Of a stretch of DNA of 41,762 nucleotides, positions 29,901-37,872 are shown piece after piece. Each line of letters opens with the position of its first letter. Positions within the stretch are counted from its first letter, which is position 1. The stretch comes from Minisyncoccota bacterium (GTDB taxonomy: Bacteria > Patescibacteriota > Minisyncoccia > Minisyncoccales > CG1-02-41-26): positions 1-41,762 of the forward strand of contig JAQUKS010000006.1 of NCBI GenBank assembly GCA_028718965.1. The letters are read 5' to 3'. The position numbers and the translations under genes were made by a program. The notes under the pieces were generated by a model. That model saw nothing but the letters and a program-made list of their open reading frames with translations, made no database searches and was not told where the DNA came from.

Positions 29901-30608
29901 ATAAAGCTTTTGCCAAGGAAAAACAAAATGTTTTTCCATTGCCTTTGCTATTTCCGCTGGTTTTTTCGATAAGAGGGCTTTCAGTATAAATGGCTTCGCG
30001 TCTACAAACAGGTTTTCATTTTTTAATATTTTTAGGATATTAATTTGTGCAAGATCATTTTTTGATGTTTCTATCTGTATTGGTAGTGGAATATGGTCGA
30101 TGTTTTTTATTTTTTCCGTAGGGACAAGGATAAATTTACCGTGGCGCAGTATAAAGAAGTTGTGGTCGCCAGTGGTGATTACTTCGCGTCCGCATTTTGT
30201 TTTTACGTGGAAAAGATTTTTAGGAGAGCGATGGCGGATGAGTTGAGTTATCGGTCGCCATTCGCTTGTTTTGGTTTCGGGGCTTAAGCTAAACGTTTCT
30301 ATAAACAATTCTTTTTTAATCTGGCCAGCTGTTAAGATTTCTGTTCCTTCTTTTTGCTTTATTAAATTTGAGTATTTTTTAAAAAGTCCATCGATGAATG
30401 GTCCGATTTGGCAATTTATAACCTTTCCATTTTGTTTGATAAAAACTGGAGTTTCGCCAATTACGCTTTTACCTGATCCTGTAACACCTAAAAGCACCTG
30501 ATCTTCTTTTCCGGCCAGAATGTTCTTTGTCAATGCGTCGATGGCTTGGGGCTGATCCCCCGCGGGCTTGAATTTTGCGACTAATTCAAACATAGTAGAG
30601 TAAAACAA
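26970..30608 (-). CDS. uvrB: UvrABC system protein B, interrupted by an intein
   Basis: UvrB extein motifs ([79 protein letters not shown], C-terminal UvrB/C motif); 1212 aa in total, 659 aa after intein removal. Confidence 0.97.
   Translation of the reverse strand: [1212 protein letters not shown]
28809..30467 (-). mobile_element. Intein (553 aa) in the UvrB Walker A motif, with LAGLIDADG-type homing endonuclease
   Basis: Starts Ser1 ([16 protein letters not shown]), contains [19 protein letters not shown] (block B TxxH), [12 protein letters not shown] and [12 protein letters not shown] (dodecapeptides), ends [24 protein letters not shown] followed by Thr+1. Flanks rejoin as GVTGSGK/TFTIANV. 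Confidence 0.95.
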
Positions 30609-30612
30609 TATT

Positions 30613-31188
30613 ATGATTGCTTATTTGTCAGGGAAGATAATTTCAAAGCAGGACGGTTTTATTATCGTGCTGGTCAACGGGGTGGGCTATGAGGTTTGGC
30701 TTTCAGCCGCCTCTTTTGAAAGCATACCAGAAATCAAGGGAGATATAAACCTGTTTTGCCAAATGGAGGCTAATGATCGGGGCGTCAAGCTTTACGGTTT
30801 TTTGACCGCTTCGGAGCTGGAGTTTTTCAAAATCGTGCGCAATATCCAGGGCGTGGGGCCCAAGGCAGCCCTGGAGATATCGGGCGTTGGGCCCTTGGAG
30901 AAGATTCAGGCGGAAATCGAGAAAGGCAATCTGAAATTCCTAGACGGCATTCCCAATATCGGCGCCAAAAAGGCCGCCAAGGTTATTTTGGAATTGTCGG
31001 GCCGGATAAAAACCAATGCCTCATCAAGGAAAAAGGCCAAAGACAGCCCGGAAGACGATGAGGCTTTCGCTGCTTTGGCAAATCTCGGATTTTCCAAAGA
31101 AAAAATCCGCGATGTTTTGACGGGCCTGCCTAAAGATATGCCCGCGACCGAAAAAATCACCCAAGCTTTGAAAATTTTAGGCCAATGA
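30613..31188 (+). CDS. ruvA: Holliday junction branch migration protein RuvA
   Basis: MIAYLSGKIISKQDGFIIVLVNGVGYEV, FFKIVRNIQGVGPKAALEI, IPNIGAKKAAKVILEL, C-terminal AFAALANLGFSKEKI. Confidence 0.96.
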   Translation: MIAYLSGKIISKQDGFIIVLVNGVGYEVWLSAASFESIPEIKGDINLFCQMEANDRGVKLYGFLTASELEFFKIVRNIQGVGPKAALEISGVGPLEKIQAEIEKGNLKFLDGIPNIGAKKAAKVILELSGRIKTNASSRKKAKDSPEDDEAFAALANLGFSKEKIRDVLTGLPKDMPATEKITQALKILGQ

Positions 31189-32486
31189 TTAAAAAAATCA
31201 TCAAAAAATCAATGCCGCGGTTCATAATCGGCTGGTACCATTTTTTAACGGCCTTCTTGGGCGCGCTGATTTACGGCTTGCCGAGCCGTAAAATCAAGGT
31301 TATTGGCATTACCGGCACCAATGGCAAAACAACCACAGCCAATTTGGCCGCAGCCACCCTGGAAGCAGCCGGCCATAAGGTGGCGGTTGCTTCGTCAATA
31401 AAGTTCAAAATCGGGCCGGATGAAAAGGAAAACAAACTGAAGATGACCATGCCGGGTAGAGCGGTTTTGCAGAGATTCTTAAAGCAGGCGGTAAAAGCCC
31501 GATGCGATTACGCCATTCTGGAATGCACCTCGGAGGGAGTTTTGCAACACCGGCATAAGTTTATACGTTTTGAGACAATGGTTTTTACCAATTTGTCGCC
31601 GGAGCACATTGAACACCACAAAGGATTCGAGAATTACAAAAGGGCCAAGGGAGAATATTTCAAGGCTTGCAAAAACATCCACATTATCAACGGAGACAAT
31701 GAGAACAGCGGATATTTCCTGGGCTTCACGGCCAAGGCCAAATATGTTTATGGCTTTAAAGACGCAAAGACCGATTACAAAACGATAAAAGCCCAGAGAA
31801 TCGAAGAAAGCAAAGCCGGATTGTCATTTGAAATTGACGGCCTTGGATTCAGTCTTCCTCTTTTGGGACGGTTCAATGTATACAACGCGCTGGCGGCTGT
31901 TTGCGTCGGGTTGTCGCAGGGTGTCAGCTTAGAGGTTTGCCAGCAGGCCCTGTCTAAAGCAGACGGCGTGCCCGGCAGGATGGAGGAGATTATAAGCGAG
32001 CCGTTCAAGGTTATCGTTGACTATGCTTTCACGCCCAACGCCCTGGAGCAGGTTTATCTGGCGCTCAAGCCGCAAAAGCAAAGCGGGAAACTGGTCTGTC
32101 TTTTGGGCGCTTGCGGGGGCGGCAGGGACAAATGGAAAAGACCGGTGCTGGGGCAGATAGCGGTCAAATATTGCGATGAAATTATTATCACAAACGAAGA
32201 CCCCTACGATGAAAACCCCATGGACATTATCAACCAGGTCGCCCAAGGCGCGAAGGGAGAGGAAGGAGGGAACCTCCTTCCTGCAAGGAGGGATGTTCCT
32301 TCCTTCTTGATTTTAGACAGGCGGGAGGCGATACATAAAGCCTTAACACTGGCTAAGCCGGGCGACACGGTGGTGATTACGGGTAAGGGATGTGAGCCCT
32401 GGATCTGCGAGGCTAACGGAAAAAAGATTCCCTGGGACGACCGCCGGATAGCAAGAGAGGAACTGGCGGCTGTTATTGCCGGATAG
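31185..32486 (+). CDS. murE: MurE-like Mur ligase (UDP-N-acetylmuramyl-tripeptide synthetase family)
   Basis: VIGITGTNGKTTTANL, ECTSEGVLQHRHKFI, FNVYNALAAV, DYAFTPNALEQVY, GACGGGRDKWKRPVLG, GKGCEPWI. Confidence 0.88.
   Translation: MIKKIIKKSMPRFIIGWYHFLTAFLGALIYGLPSRKIKVIGITGTNGKTTTANLAAATLEAAGHKVAVASSIKFKIGPDEKENKLKMTMPGRAVLQRFLKQAVKARCDYAILECTSEGVLQHRHKFIRFETMVFTNLSPEHIEHHKGFENYKRAKGEYFKACKNIHIINGDNENSGYFLGFTAKAKYVYGFKDAKTDYKTIKAQRIEESKAGLSFEIDGLGFSLPLLGRFNVYNALAAVCVGLSQGVSLEVCQQALSKADGVPGRMEEIISEPFKVIVDYAFTPNALEQVYLALKPQKQSGKLVCLLGACGGGRDKWKRPVLGQIAVKYCDEIIITNEDPYDENPMDIINQVAQGAKGEEGGNLLPARRDVPSFLILDRREAIHKALTLAKPGDTVVITGKGCEPWICEANGKKIPWDDRRIAREELAAVIAG
32261..32303. repeat. 43-nt imperfect palindrome inserted in frame in the murE-like gene
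   Basis: ggaaggagggaacctccttcctgcaaggagggatgttccttcc: 7-bp outer stem (ggaagga/tccttcc), internal loop, 7-bp inner stem (cctcctt/aaggagg). Confidence 0.7.
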
Positions 32487-32498
32487 TAGAATGAATTT

Positions 32499-34259
32499 AT
32501 GTCCAATCATTCGCTTTCCAAAATATTCTCTGACATAGCCTTGTATCTTGAAATGGACAAAGTGCCGTTCAAGCCCCAGGCCTATGAAAAGGCCGCTTTG
32601 GCTTTGGAGGCCCTTGGCGAGGACGCGGCCGATATTTACCAAAAGAGCGGGCTTTCGGGCCTGGAAGCGATCGAGGGCGTCGGGGAAAGCATAGCTGAAA
32701 AGATCGAGGAATACGTCAAGACGGGAAAGATTAAGTATTATCAGGAGCTGAAAAAGAAAATGCCCGTTGACGTGCAAGCCCTCACGTCAGTTGAGGGCCT
32801 GGGTCCGAGAATGGTCAGGGAGCTTTACGAAAAATTGAAGATAAAGAACCTGGCTGATCTGGAAAAAGCGGCCGTGTCGGGTAAGATCGGCAAACTGCCC
32901 CGTTTCGGCGTCAAAAGCGAACAAAACATTTTGCGCGCCATCGAATTTTTGAAGCGCGACAGGGGCAGGTTCAATCTGGGCATGATCTATCCTTTTGTCG
33001 AAGAAACGCAAAAAAAACTGGCTGAAAGAAAAGAGGTAAAATGCGTTTCCCCGGCGGGCTCTTTGAGAAGAATGAAAGAGACCATCGGCGACATTGATTT
33101 TTTGGTTTGTCTCAAAGAGAACAAAAGCCCTCTTAAAGCCAAAGCCATGGCCGCTTCAACAATGGATTTTTTCGTTTCTTTGCCCGGCGTGGTTAAGATT
33201 TGGGACAAAGGGCTCACCAAGTCTTCGGTGCACATGGAAAGCGGATTCGACATGGACATCAGGGTCATTCCCGCGAAAAGCTACGGAGCTGCTCTGCAGT
33301 ATTTTACCGGCTCCAAAGAACACAACATCGCTTTGCGCAAGATCGCCATTTCAAAGGGACTGAAGCTCAACGAATACGGGCTTTTCAGGGGCAAAAAAAC
33401 AATAGCCTGCGAAACAGAAAGGGAGATATACCGGGCCTTGGGCATGTCCTTGATGCCCCCGGAGATCAGGGAGAATCAAGGCGAGATAGAGCTGGCCCAA
33501 AAGAACAAGATTCCCCGGCTTATCGAATACGATGATGTCAAGGGGGACCTGCACTGCCACTCGAACTGGGACGGCGGGTCTAATAGCATAGAAGAAATGG
33601 CCCAAGCGGCGCGGGAAATGGGCTACCAATATATCGGCATTGCCGACCACACGAAATTCTTGCGCATCGAGAACGGGCTTGACGAACGACAGCTCGCCAG
33701 GCAGAGAAAAGAGACAGACAAACTTAACGCTCTTTTCGCTGGCAAGAAAACGGGCTTCAGGATTTTGCAGGGATGCGAAGCCAACATAATGCCTGACGGG
33801 TCCGTTGACATAACCGACGAGGCCCTGGGAAAACTTGATTACGTGATCGCGGGCGTTCACTCGCGAATGAAGATGCCAAAATCGCAGATGACCGAACGCA
33901 TCATCAGGGCCATGAAAAATCCTCATGTGGATATTATTTCCCATCCCACCGGCCGCTCTTTGGGCAAAAGAGACGAATACGCCCATGACCTGGGCAAGAT
34001 ATTGCGGGCGGCCAGGGAGTATAACGTTGCTTTGGAAATAAACGGCTCTCCCTGGAGGCTGGATTTGAAAGACAGCAATATCCGGCTGGCCAAAAAGGCC
34101 GGAGTGAAAATGATCATCAACACGGATTCGCACCAGAAAGAGCATTTGAAATTCATGAAATACGGCGTGAGCCAGGCCAGGCGGGGCTGGGCCGAGAAAG
34201 AAGACATAATCAACAGCCGGACAGTCAACGATCTCCTGCGATTTTTTAAAAACAGTTAA
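32499..34259 (+). CDS. polX: Family X DNA polymerase / PHP domain protein (PolX)
   Basis: Helix-hairpin-helix ([19 protein letters not shown]), pol X palm ([17 protein letters not shown]), PHP domain ([39 protein letters not shown]). Confidence 0.95.
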   Translation: MSNHSLSKIFSDIALYLEMDKVPFKPQAYEKAALALEALGEDAADIYQKSGLSGLEAIEGVGESIAEKIEEYVKTGKIKYYQELKKKMPVDVQALTSVEGLGPRMVRELYEKLKIKNLADLEKAAVSGKIGKLPRFGVKSEQNILRAIEFLKRDRGRFNLGMIYPFVEETQKKLAERKEVKCVSPAGSLRRMKETIGDIDFLVCLKENKSPLKAKAMAASTMDFFVSLPGVVKIWDKGLTKSSVHMESGFDMDIRVIPAKSYGAALQYFTGSKEHNIALRKIAISKGLKLNEYGLFRGKKTIACETEREIYRALGMSLMPPEIRENQGEIELAQKNKIPRLIEYDDVKGDLHCHSNWDGGSNSIEEMAQAAREMGYQYIGIADHTKFLRIENGLDERQLARQRKETDKLNALFAGKKTGFRILQGCEANIMPDGSVDITDEALGKLDYVIAGVHSRMKMPKSQMTERIIRAMKNPHVDIISHPTGRSLGKRDEYAHDLGKILRAAREYNVALEINGSPWRLDLKDSNIRLAKKAGVKMIINTDSHQKEHLKFMKYGVSQARRGWAEKEDIINSRTVNDLLRFFKNS

Positions 34260-34264
34260 ATATG
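34121..34264 (+). repeat. 144-bp exact direct repeat, copy 1 (polX 3' end and stop)
   Basis: Identical by reading to 35226-35369 (offset 1105 bp). Confidence 0.95.
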
Positions 34265-35158
34265 TTTGCAAATGATAAAGAAAAGCCGCCTTTTCCAGAA
34301 ACAGCTCCGGAAAGCAAGCCTTCTCGCGACAAAGCTGCTGATAAGGAGCGAAGCGAAGTCGAACTTACTCAAAAGCAATCCGCTGAATCGGCTGGCTCGA
34401 AGCCGCCCGATATCGCGGGCGTGAGGGAAAAGATAGCCCGTTATTTTCCGGACAAGGATAAGTCAGCCAAAGTCGATGCCATAAAAAGAGAAATAACGTC
34501 TCTGGCAGACGAGATCACTGGTAAGAAAGAGTTTGAAAATAAGGTCAAAGAAATGTCCCGGGTGCTTGTTAAGGCCTTTGAAGATGACATATCCACGAAG
34601 TTCATAACCAACGGCAACGAAAAAGTGGCTGGCAGAATATTCGAGTTTTTAATAAAAATGGCCGCTGACAACGGAAAGGTTTACAGCGTCAAGAACGAAC
34701 GGGGAGACGTCCAAGCCGTGGCCGTGTGGGTGGCTCCGCCCTCGTATGGCGAAATTTTAACGCACGGCTTTGTTCCTTTGATGCGCACTCTTGTCGAGGA
34801 GCCCAAATCATTGAAGAATTTTTTGTCGTGCCTTTCTTTTTGCTCTGGAATCGAAGAAAAGCTCGCGCCCCGCGATCATTTGAGTCTTTCTTACATCGGC
34901 ACTGATCCGGCCCTGCAGGGCTCGGGCTTGGGCACCAGCCTGCTCAAAGAGAGCCTCAAGCGCATTGACGAAGACAAAGGAAAGCCTTGCTATCTTGAAC
35001 TTCTCGGAACAAAAGAAGAGCTTGGGAATCTTTCGTCATTCTATTCCAAATTCGGCTTTGAAGAGGCCTCCCAAACAGTGTGCTATAAAGAAAAAGAGGG
35101 CATATATCACAAAGCCATGGTCAGGCCCGGGTTCTCTGGCTCATCGGAAAAGGGCTAA
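34262..35158 (+). CDS. GNAT-family N-acetyltransferase
   Basis: C-terminal half LSLSYIGTDPALQGSGLGTSLLKESLKRIDEDKGKPCYLELLGTKEELGNLSSFYSKFGFEE is a GNAT acetyl-CoA-binding pattern. Confidence 0.85.
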   Translation: MFANDKEKPPFPETAPESKPSRDKAADKERSEVELTQKQSAESAGSKPPDIAGVREKIARYFPDKDKSAKVDAIKREITSLADEITGKKEFENKVKEMSRVLVKAFEDDISTKFITNGNEKVAGRIFEFLIKMAADNGKVYSVKNERGDVQAVAVWVAPPSYGEILTHGFVPLMRTLVEEPKSLKNFLSCLSFCSGIEEKLAPRDHLSLSYIGTDPALQGSGLGTSLLKESLKRIDEDKGKPCYLELLGTKEELGNLSSFYSKFGFEEASQTVCYKEKEGIYHKAMVRPGFSGSSEKG

Positions 35159-35167
35159 CATTTTTTT

Positions 35168-35225
35168 CATTACAGTTGCGATCTATGATGCTTTAGTACT
35201 ATCGGAGCCGTAATAACTGCTATGC
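35168..35225 (-). pseudogene. Relic of the 3' end of a Wzc/BY-kinase gene
   Basis: Minus strand reads ...SSYYGSDSTKAS*, aligning in frame with the C-terminus YNSYYGSDVDDRRS* of the 37873-40068 kinase; no upstream coding remains. Confidence 0.55.
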
Positions 35226-35369
35226 CACGGATTCGCACCAGAAAGAGCATTTGAAATTCATGAAATACGGCGTGAGCCAGGCCAGGCGGGGCTGGGCCGA
35301 GAAAGAAGACATAATCAACAGCCGGACAGTCAACGATCTCCTGCGATTTTTTAAAAACAGTTAAATATG
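35226..35369 (+). repeat. 144-bp exact direct repeat, copy 2 (orphan polX 3' fragment)
   Basis: Identical by reading to 34121-34264. Confidence 0.95.
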
Positions 35370-35371
35370 CT

Positions 35372-35408
35372 AATCAAAAAGCACCCTTTAAAAGGGTGCT
35401 TTTTGATT
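35372..35408. terminator. Bidirectional terminator
   Basis: aatcaaaaagcacccttt / aaagggtgctttttgatt near-perfect inverted repeat. Confidence 0.9.
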
Positions 35409-35419
35409 GAAAATAAGCG

Positions 35420-37567
35420 TCATTTGATCAAGGTGTTGTTGCTCTCGTTTGATTCTTCCACTAAGTTTGCCGGGTCGACATAAGCGATGAACTTAGTCGC
35501 GTTGACAAATGAATTATTTCGGATAAGAACGGTAGAAAACTGAATGGGGAGGCTCGGTGATATTGTTTTTGGCGCCATGTCGCCAATTCCTCCCACTAAG
35601 CCGCTAATCTTAGCGCTGCCCACAAAAGAAGCAGAGCTAAGTGTGTCTTTATAAACACCGATAGTAAAATCACTGGGCAGAGTAGCGTCGACTGAACCAA
35701 TATTCTGAATTGTTATGTCGAACGACTTTCCGTCAGCACCATAATCTTTCCAAACGAAATTTTTTATAACCAAATCCGGCAAAGCTGGCGCTGATAAACA
35801 AGTTCCTTCGCTGCAGCCGTTGGGGCAAACAAGGCCGTAAGCTCCGAATTTTCCACCGCTGGTCACATAGGCCTCGTTAAGTTGCGAGCCTATGCAGTAA
35901 TCATAAAAAGTGGAAAAGTTTTCAGAGGTAGGTATTGGAGTCGATGGATTTGGTTCTTGCCCGAAAATATATTGTTTGGATAAACTTCCCCCAATGTATA
36001 TTCCCTTTCCAACTCCTGCAATAAATAAGTCGGGATAATTCTGTTGAGTAACGGGCAAACTGATAGGATTGTTGGTATAATCGGGGCTGTTGTCTGAATC
36101 GGTAGGGGCTACTGCCGGGATGGCCGCGGGCAGAATGCTAAAGTAATTATCGCTTAAATCAGCATAAACTTTATCATTGGACATTACCATTATCCTATAA
36201 CTGTCTCCGGGCAAATAATATTTAGCCGTGTTGTCTTGAGTGAGGCAAAAACCTCCCTGTTTAAGCTCGAACGTCATTTTCCCCGCCGATGCGCTGGCTC
36301 CCGCAAGCGCGCAAGCTAAGCCGTCAGGGAAACGCAAATAAACAGTGACTACCTCTTTCGCGCTCCAGGATCCATGGGTGCTCCAAGCGACCTCGTGATT
36401 ATCTTGATCCAATTGCCATTTTTCTCCCCCATTGGGCGAAAGAACGGTAATGGATTTTTGAGCCGGTGAAACAATACTGAAGAAATTATCGCTTGAATCT
36501 TGAGCGCCTGCCCCCCCAACTCCAAGGTCGGCATCTTCCGTTACGATATATACCTTATACTGGCCCGAAGTAAGCCCTTTCGCGATGTTCGGGCAACCCT
36601 TGTTTTCCTCGGGTTTAAAAGTATAGCTACCCTGCGAAGCAGGAACGGAGCCCAATAAGCATGTGCCGCCGTCAGAAAACCACAGATAAACTACTGCTTT
36701 TTCCACCCCCTGAGACGTCCATTTAATAGTGTAGGTATTTCCAAAATACAAAGTTTCTCCGCCATTGGGCGAAAGAACGGTAATGGATTTCTGAGCCGGT
36801 GAAGACGAGGCCAAACAAGCTCCGTCAGAGCAGCCATTGGGACAATCGTAGAATATGCTGCCATTGCAAGCTTTTTCCCAAAGCGTGTTCGGGGCGTCTA
36901 AAGAGCCAGCGCAAACATCCCAACTTGTTTTATTATTCTCGGTTGTATAACCTTTGACGTAAAAATCCAGGCCTCCGTCAGAATCAGTGCATACCGGGCT
37001 GGAAGTTGCAGTGGATGCGGGGCAGGCCGCGAACTGGCAAGATGGCCAAACGCGGCTTACAGCTGAACCGTCGGGACAAATTTTGGCATCCTCGGCACAG
37101 GCAGTTTGCGAGGGCTGCCCCTGGCTGCCGCAGCCATACAAAGCGTTGAGCTTGGCTCGGGTGGATTTGCCCACATAACCTGTGCCGTGCGTCAATCCGT
37201 AAGCATTCAGGACTTCATTCCGGTATTTTTCCTGAAACCCGACAACAAGCGAAGCGGTTGGCTCGTCAAAATTGCTATGAGACCAATCATCGTTGCCAAA
37301 CCCGCTTTTGGCCAAGGCCGTGTGCAGCGCATCGACTTCGTTCCCGCTGGAGCCGATTCCTAGATTAGTGTTAAAAGTATGGCACCAAGTCGCGCCGCTA
37401 TTGCCCTGCAATTGGTTTAACTGGACCATCAATTGGGCTATCTGATCCTGCAGGGCCGTAATTTGAGCCCTGATTTCATCGGCTGTTACAGCTAAGGCCG
37501 GAGAGGCCGTGACAAACACCGCGAGCGCCAGCAGAAATATGACTGGCGCAAAAAGTTTTTTTCTCAT
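35420..37567 (-). CDS. Secreted cell-surface protein: peptidoglycan-binding-like domain, duplicated ITVLSPNGGE domains, C-terminal CARDB-like domain
   Basis: Signal peptide; NEVDALHTALAKSGF...VVGFQEKYRNEVLNAYGLTHGTGYVGKSTRAKLNALYGC; two SITVLSPNGGE units; PDLVIKNFVWKDYGADGKSFDITIQNIGSVDA. Confidence 0.8.
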   Translation of the reverse strand: MRKKLFAPVIFLLALAVFVTASPALAVTADEIRAQITALQDQIAQLMVQLNQLQGNSGATWCHTFNTNLGIGSSGNEVDALHTALAKSGFGNDDWSHSNFDEPTASLVVGFQEKYRNEVLNAYGLTHGTGYVGKSTRAKLNALYGCGSQGQPSQTACAEDAKICPDGSAVSRVWPSCQFAACPASTATSSPVCTDSDGGLDFYVKGYTTENNKTSWDVCAGSLDAPNTLWEKACNGSIFYDCPNGCSDGACLASSSPAQKSITVLSPNGGETLYFGNTYTIKWTSQGVEKAVVYLWFSDGGTCLLGSVPASQGSYTFKPEENKGCPNIAKGLTSGQYKVYIVTEDADLGVGGAGAQDSSDNFFSIVSPAQKSITVLSPNGGEKWQLDQDNHEVAWSTHGSWSAKEVVTVYLRFPDGLACALAGASASAGKMTFELKQGGFCLTQDNTAKYYLPGDSYRIMVMSNDKVYADLSDNYFSILPAAIPAVAPTDSDNSPDYTNNPISLPVTQQNYPDLFIAGVGKGIYIGGSLSKQYIFGQEPNPSTPIPTSENFSTFYDYCIGSQLNEAYVTSGGKFGAYGLVCPNGCSEGTCLSAPALPDLVIKNFVWKDYGADGKSFDITIQNIGSVDATLPSDFTIGVYKDTLSSASFVGSAKISGLVGGIGDMAPKTISPSLPIQFSTVLIRNNSFVNATKFIAYVDPANLVEESNESNNTLIK
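36421..36470. repeat. Intragenic 50-bp direct repeat, copy 1
   Basis: tttctcccccattgggcgaaagaacggtaatggatttttgagccggtgaa; two differences from 36754-36803; encodes the duplicated SPAQKSITVLSPNGGE segment. Confidence 0.85.
36754..36803. repeat. Intragenic 50-bp direct repeat, copy 2
   Basis: tttctccgccattgggcgaaagaacggtaatggatttctgagccggtgaa. Confidence 0.85.
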
Positions 37568-37728
37568 AATTTTTGTTATTTAAAAACTTTATTTCGGCCC
37601 GAGTTCACCCACCCTGGCTGAACATCATTTAATTCTACACTTTTGTTTTATGGTAATTCATTTGCCTCAAAAGTCAATCGCTCACTCAAGCCTGTCTGTG
37701 ATTTTCGGGTGTTATTTTATGCCAGGGA

Positions 37729-37806
37729 GCGAAGCGGGAATAATCTTGCCCAAAATCCATTCGCGAAACGGCCCGGGTTCTCTGGATCAACGGAAAGCGG
37801 CTGAAA
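37729..37806 (+). pseudogene. Possible relic of a GNAT gene 3' end
   Basis: Frame reading ...RPGFSGSTESG* matches the GNAT C-terminus RPGFSGSSEKG* (35125-35158), with the stop at the same place. Confidence 0.4.
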
Positions 37807-37821
37807 CATTGTTTTCAAATG

Positions 37822-37859
37822 AAAAAGCCGTGGAACATATTGTCCCACGGACTTTTTTA
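37822..37859. terminator. Rho-independent terminator of the BY-kinase gene
   Basis: aaaaagccgtggaaca/tgtcccacggactttttt hairpin with flanking A and T runs. Confidence 0.75.
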
Positions 37860-37872
37860 TTACAGCTACGAT

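Noticed and set aside
26970-30608. UvrB insertion as a gene fusion or assembly error
   Set aside because: The insert begins with Ser, ends His-Asn before Thr, carries Hint and LAGLIDADG motifs and leaves a perfect P-loop when removed, so an intein is the better explanation.
33351-34271. 306-aa ORF antisense to polX
   Set aside because: Shadow ORF of a strongly coding PHP domain region.
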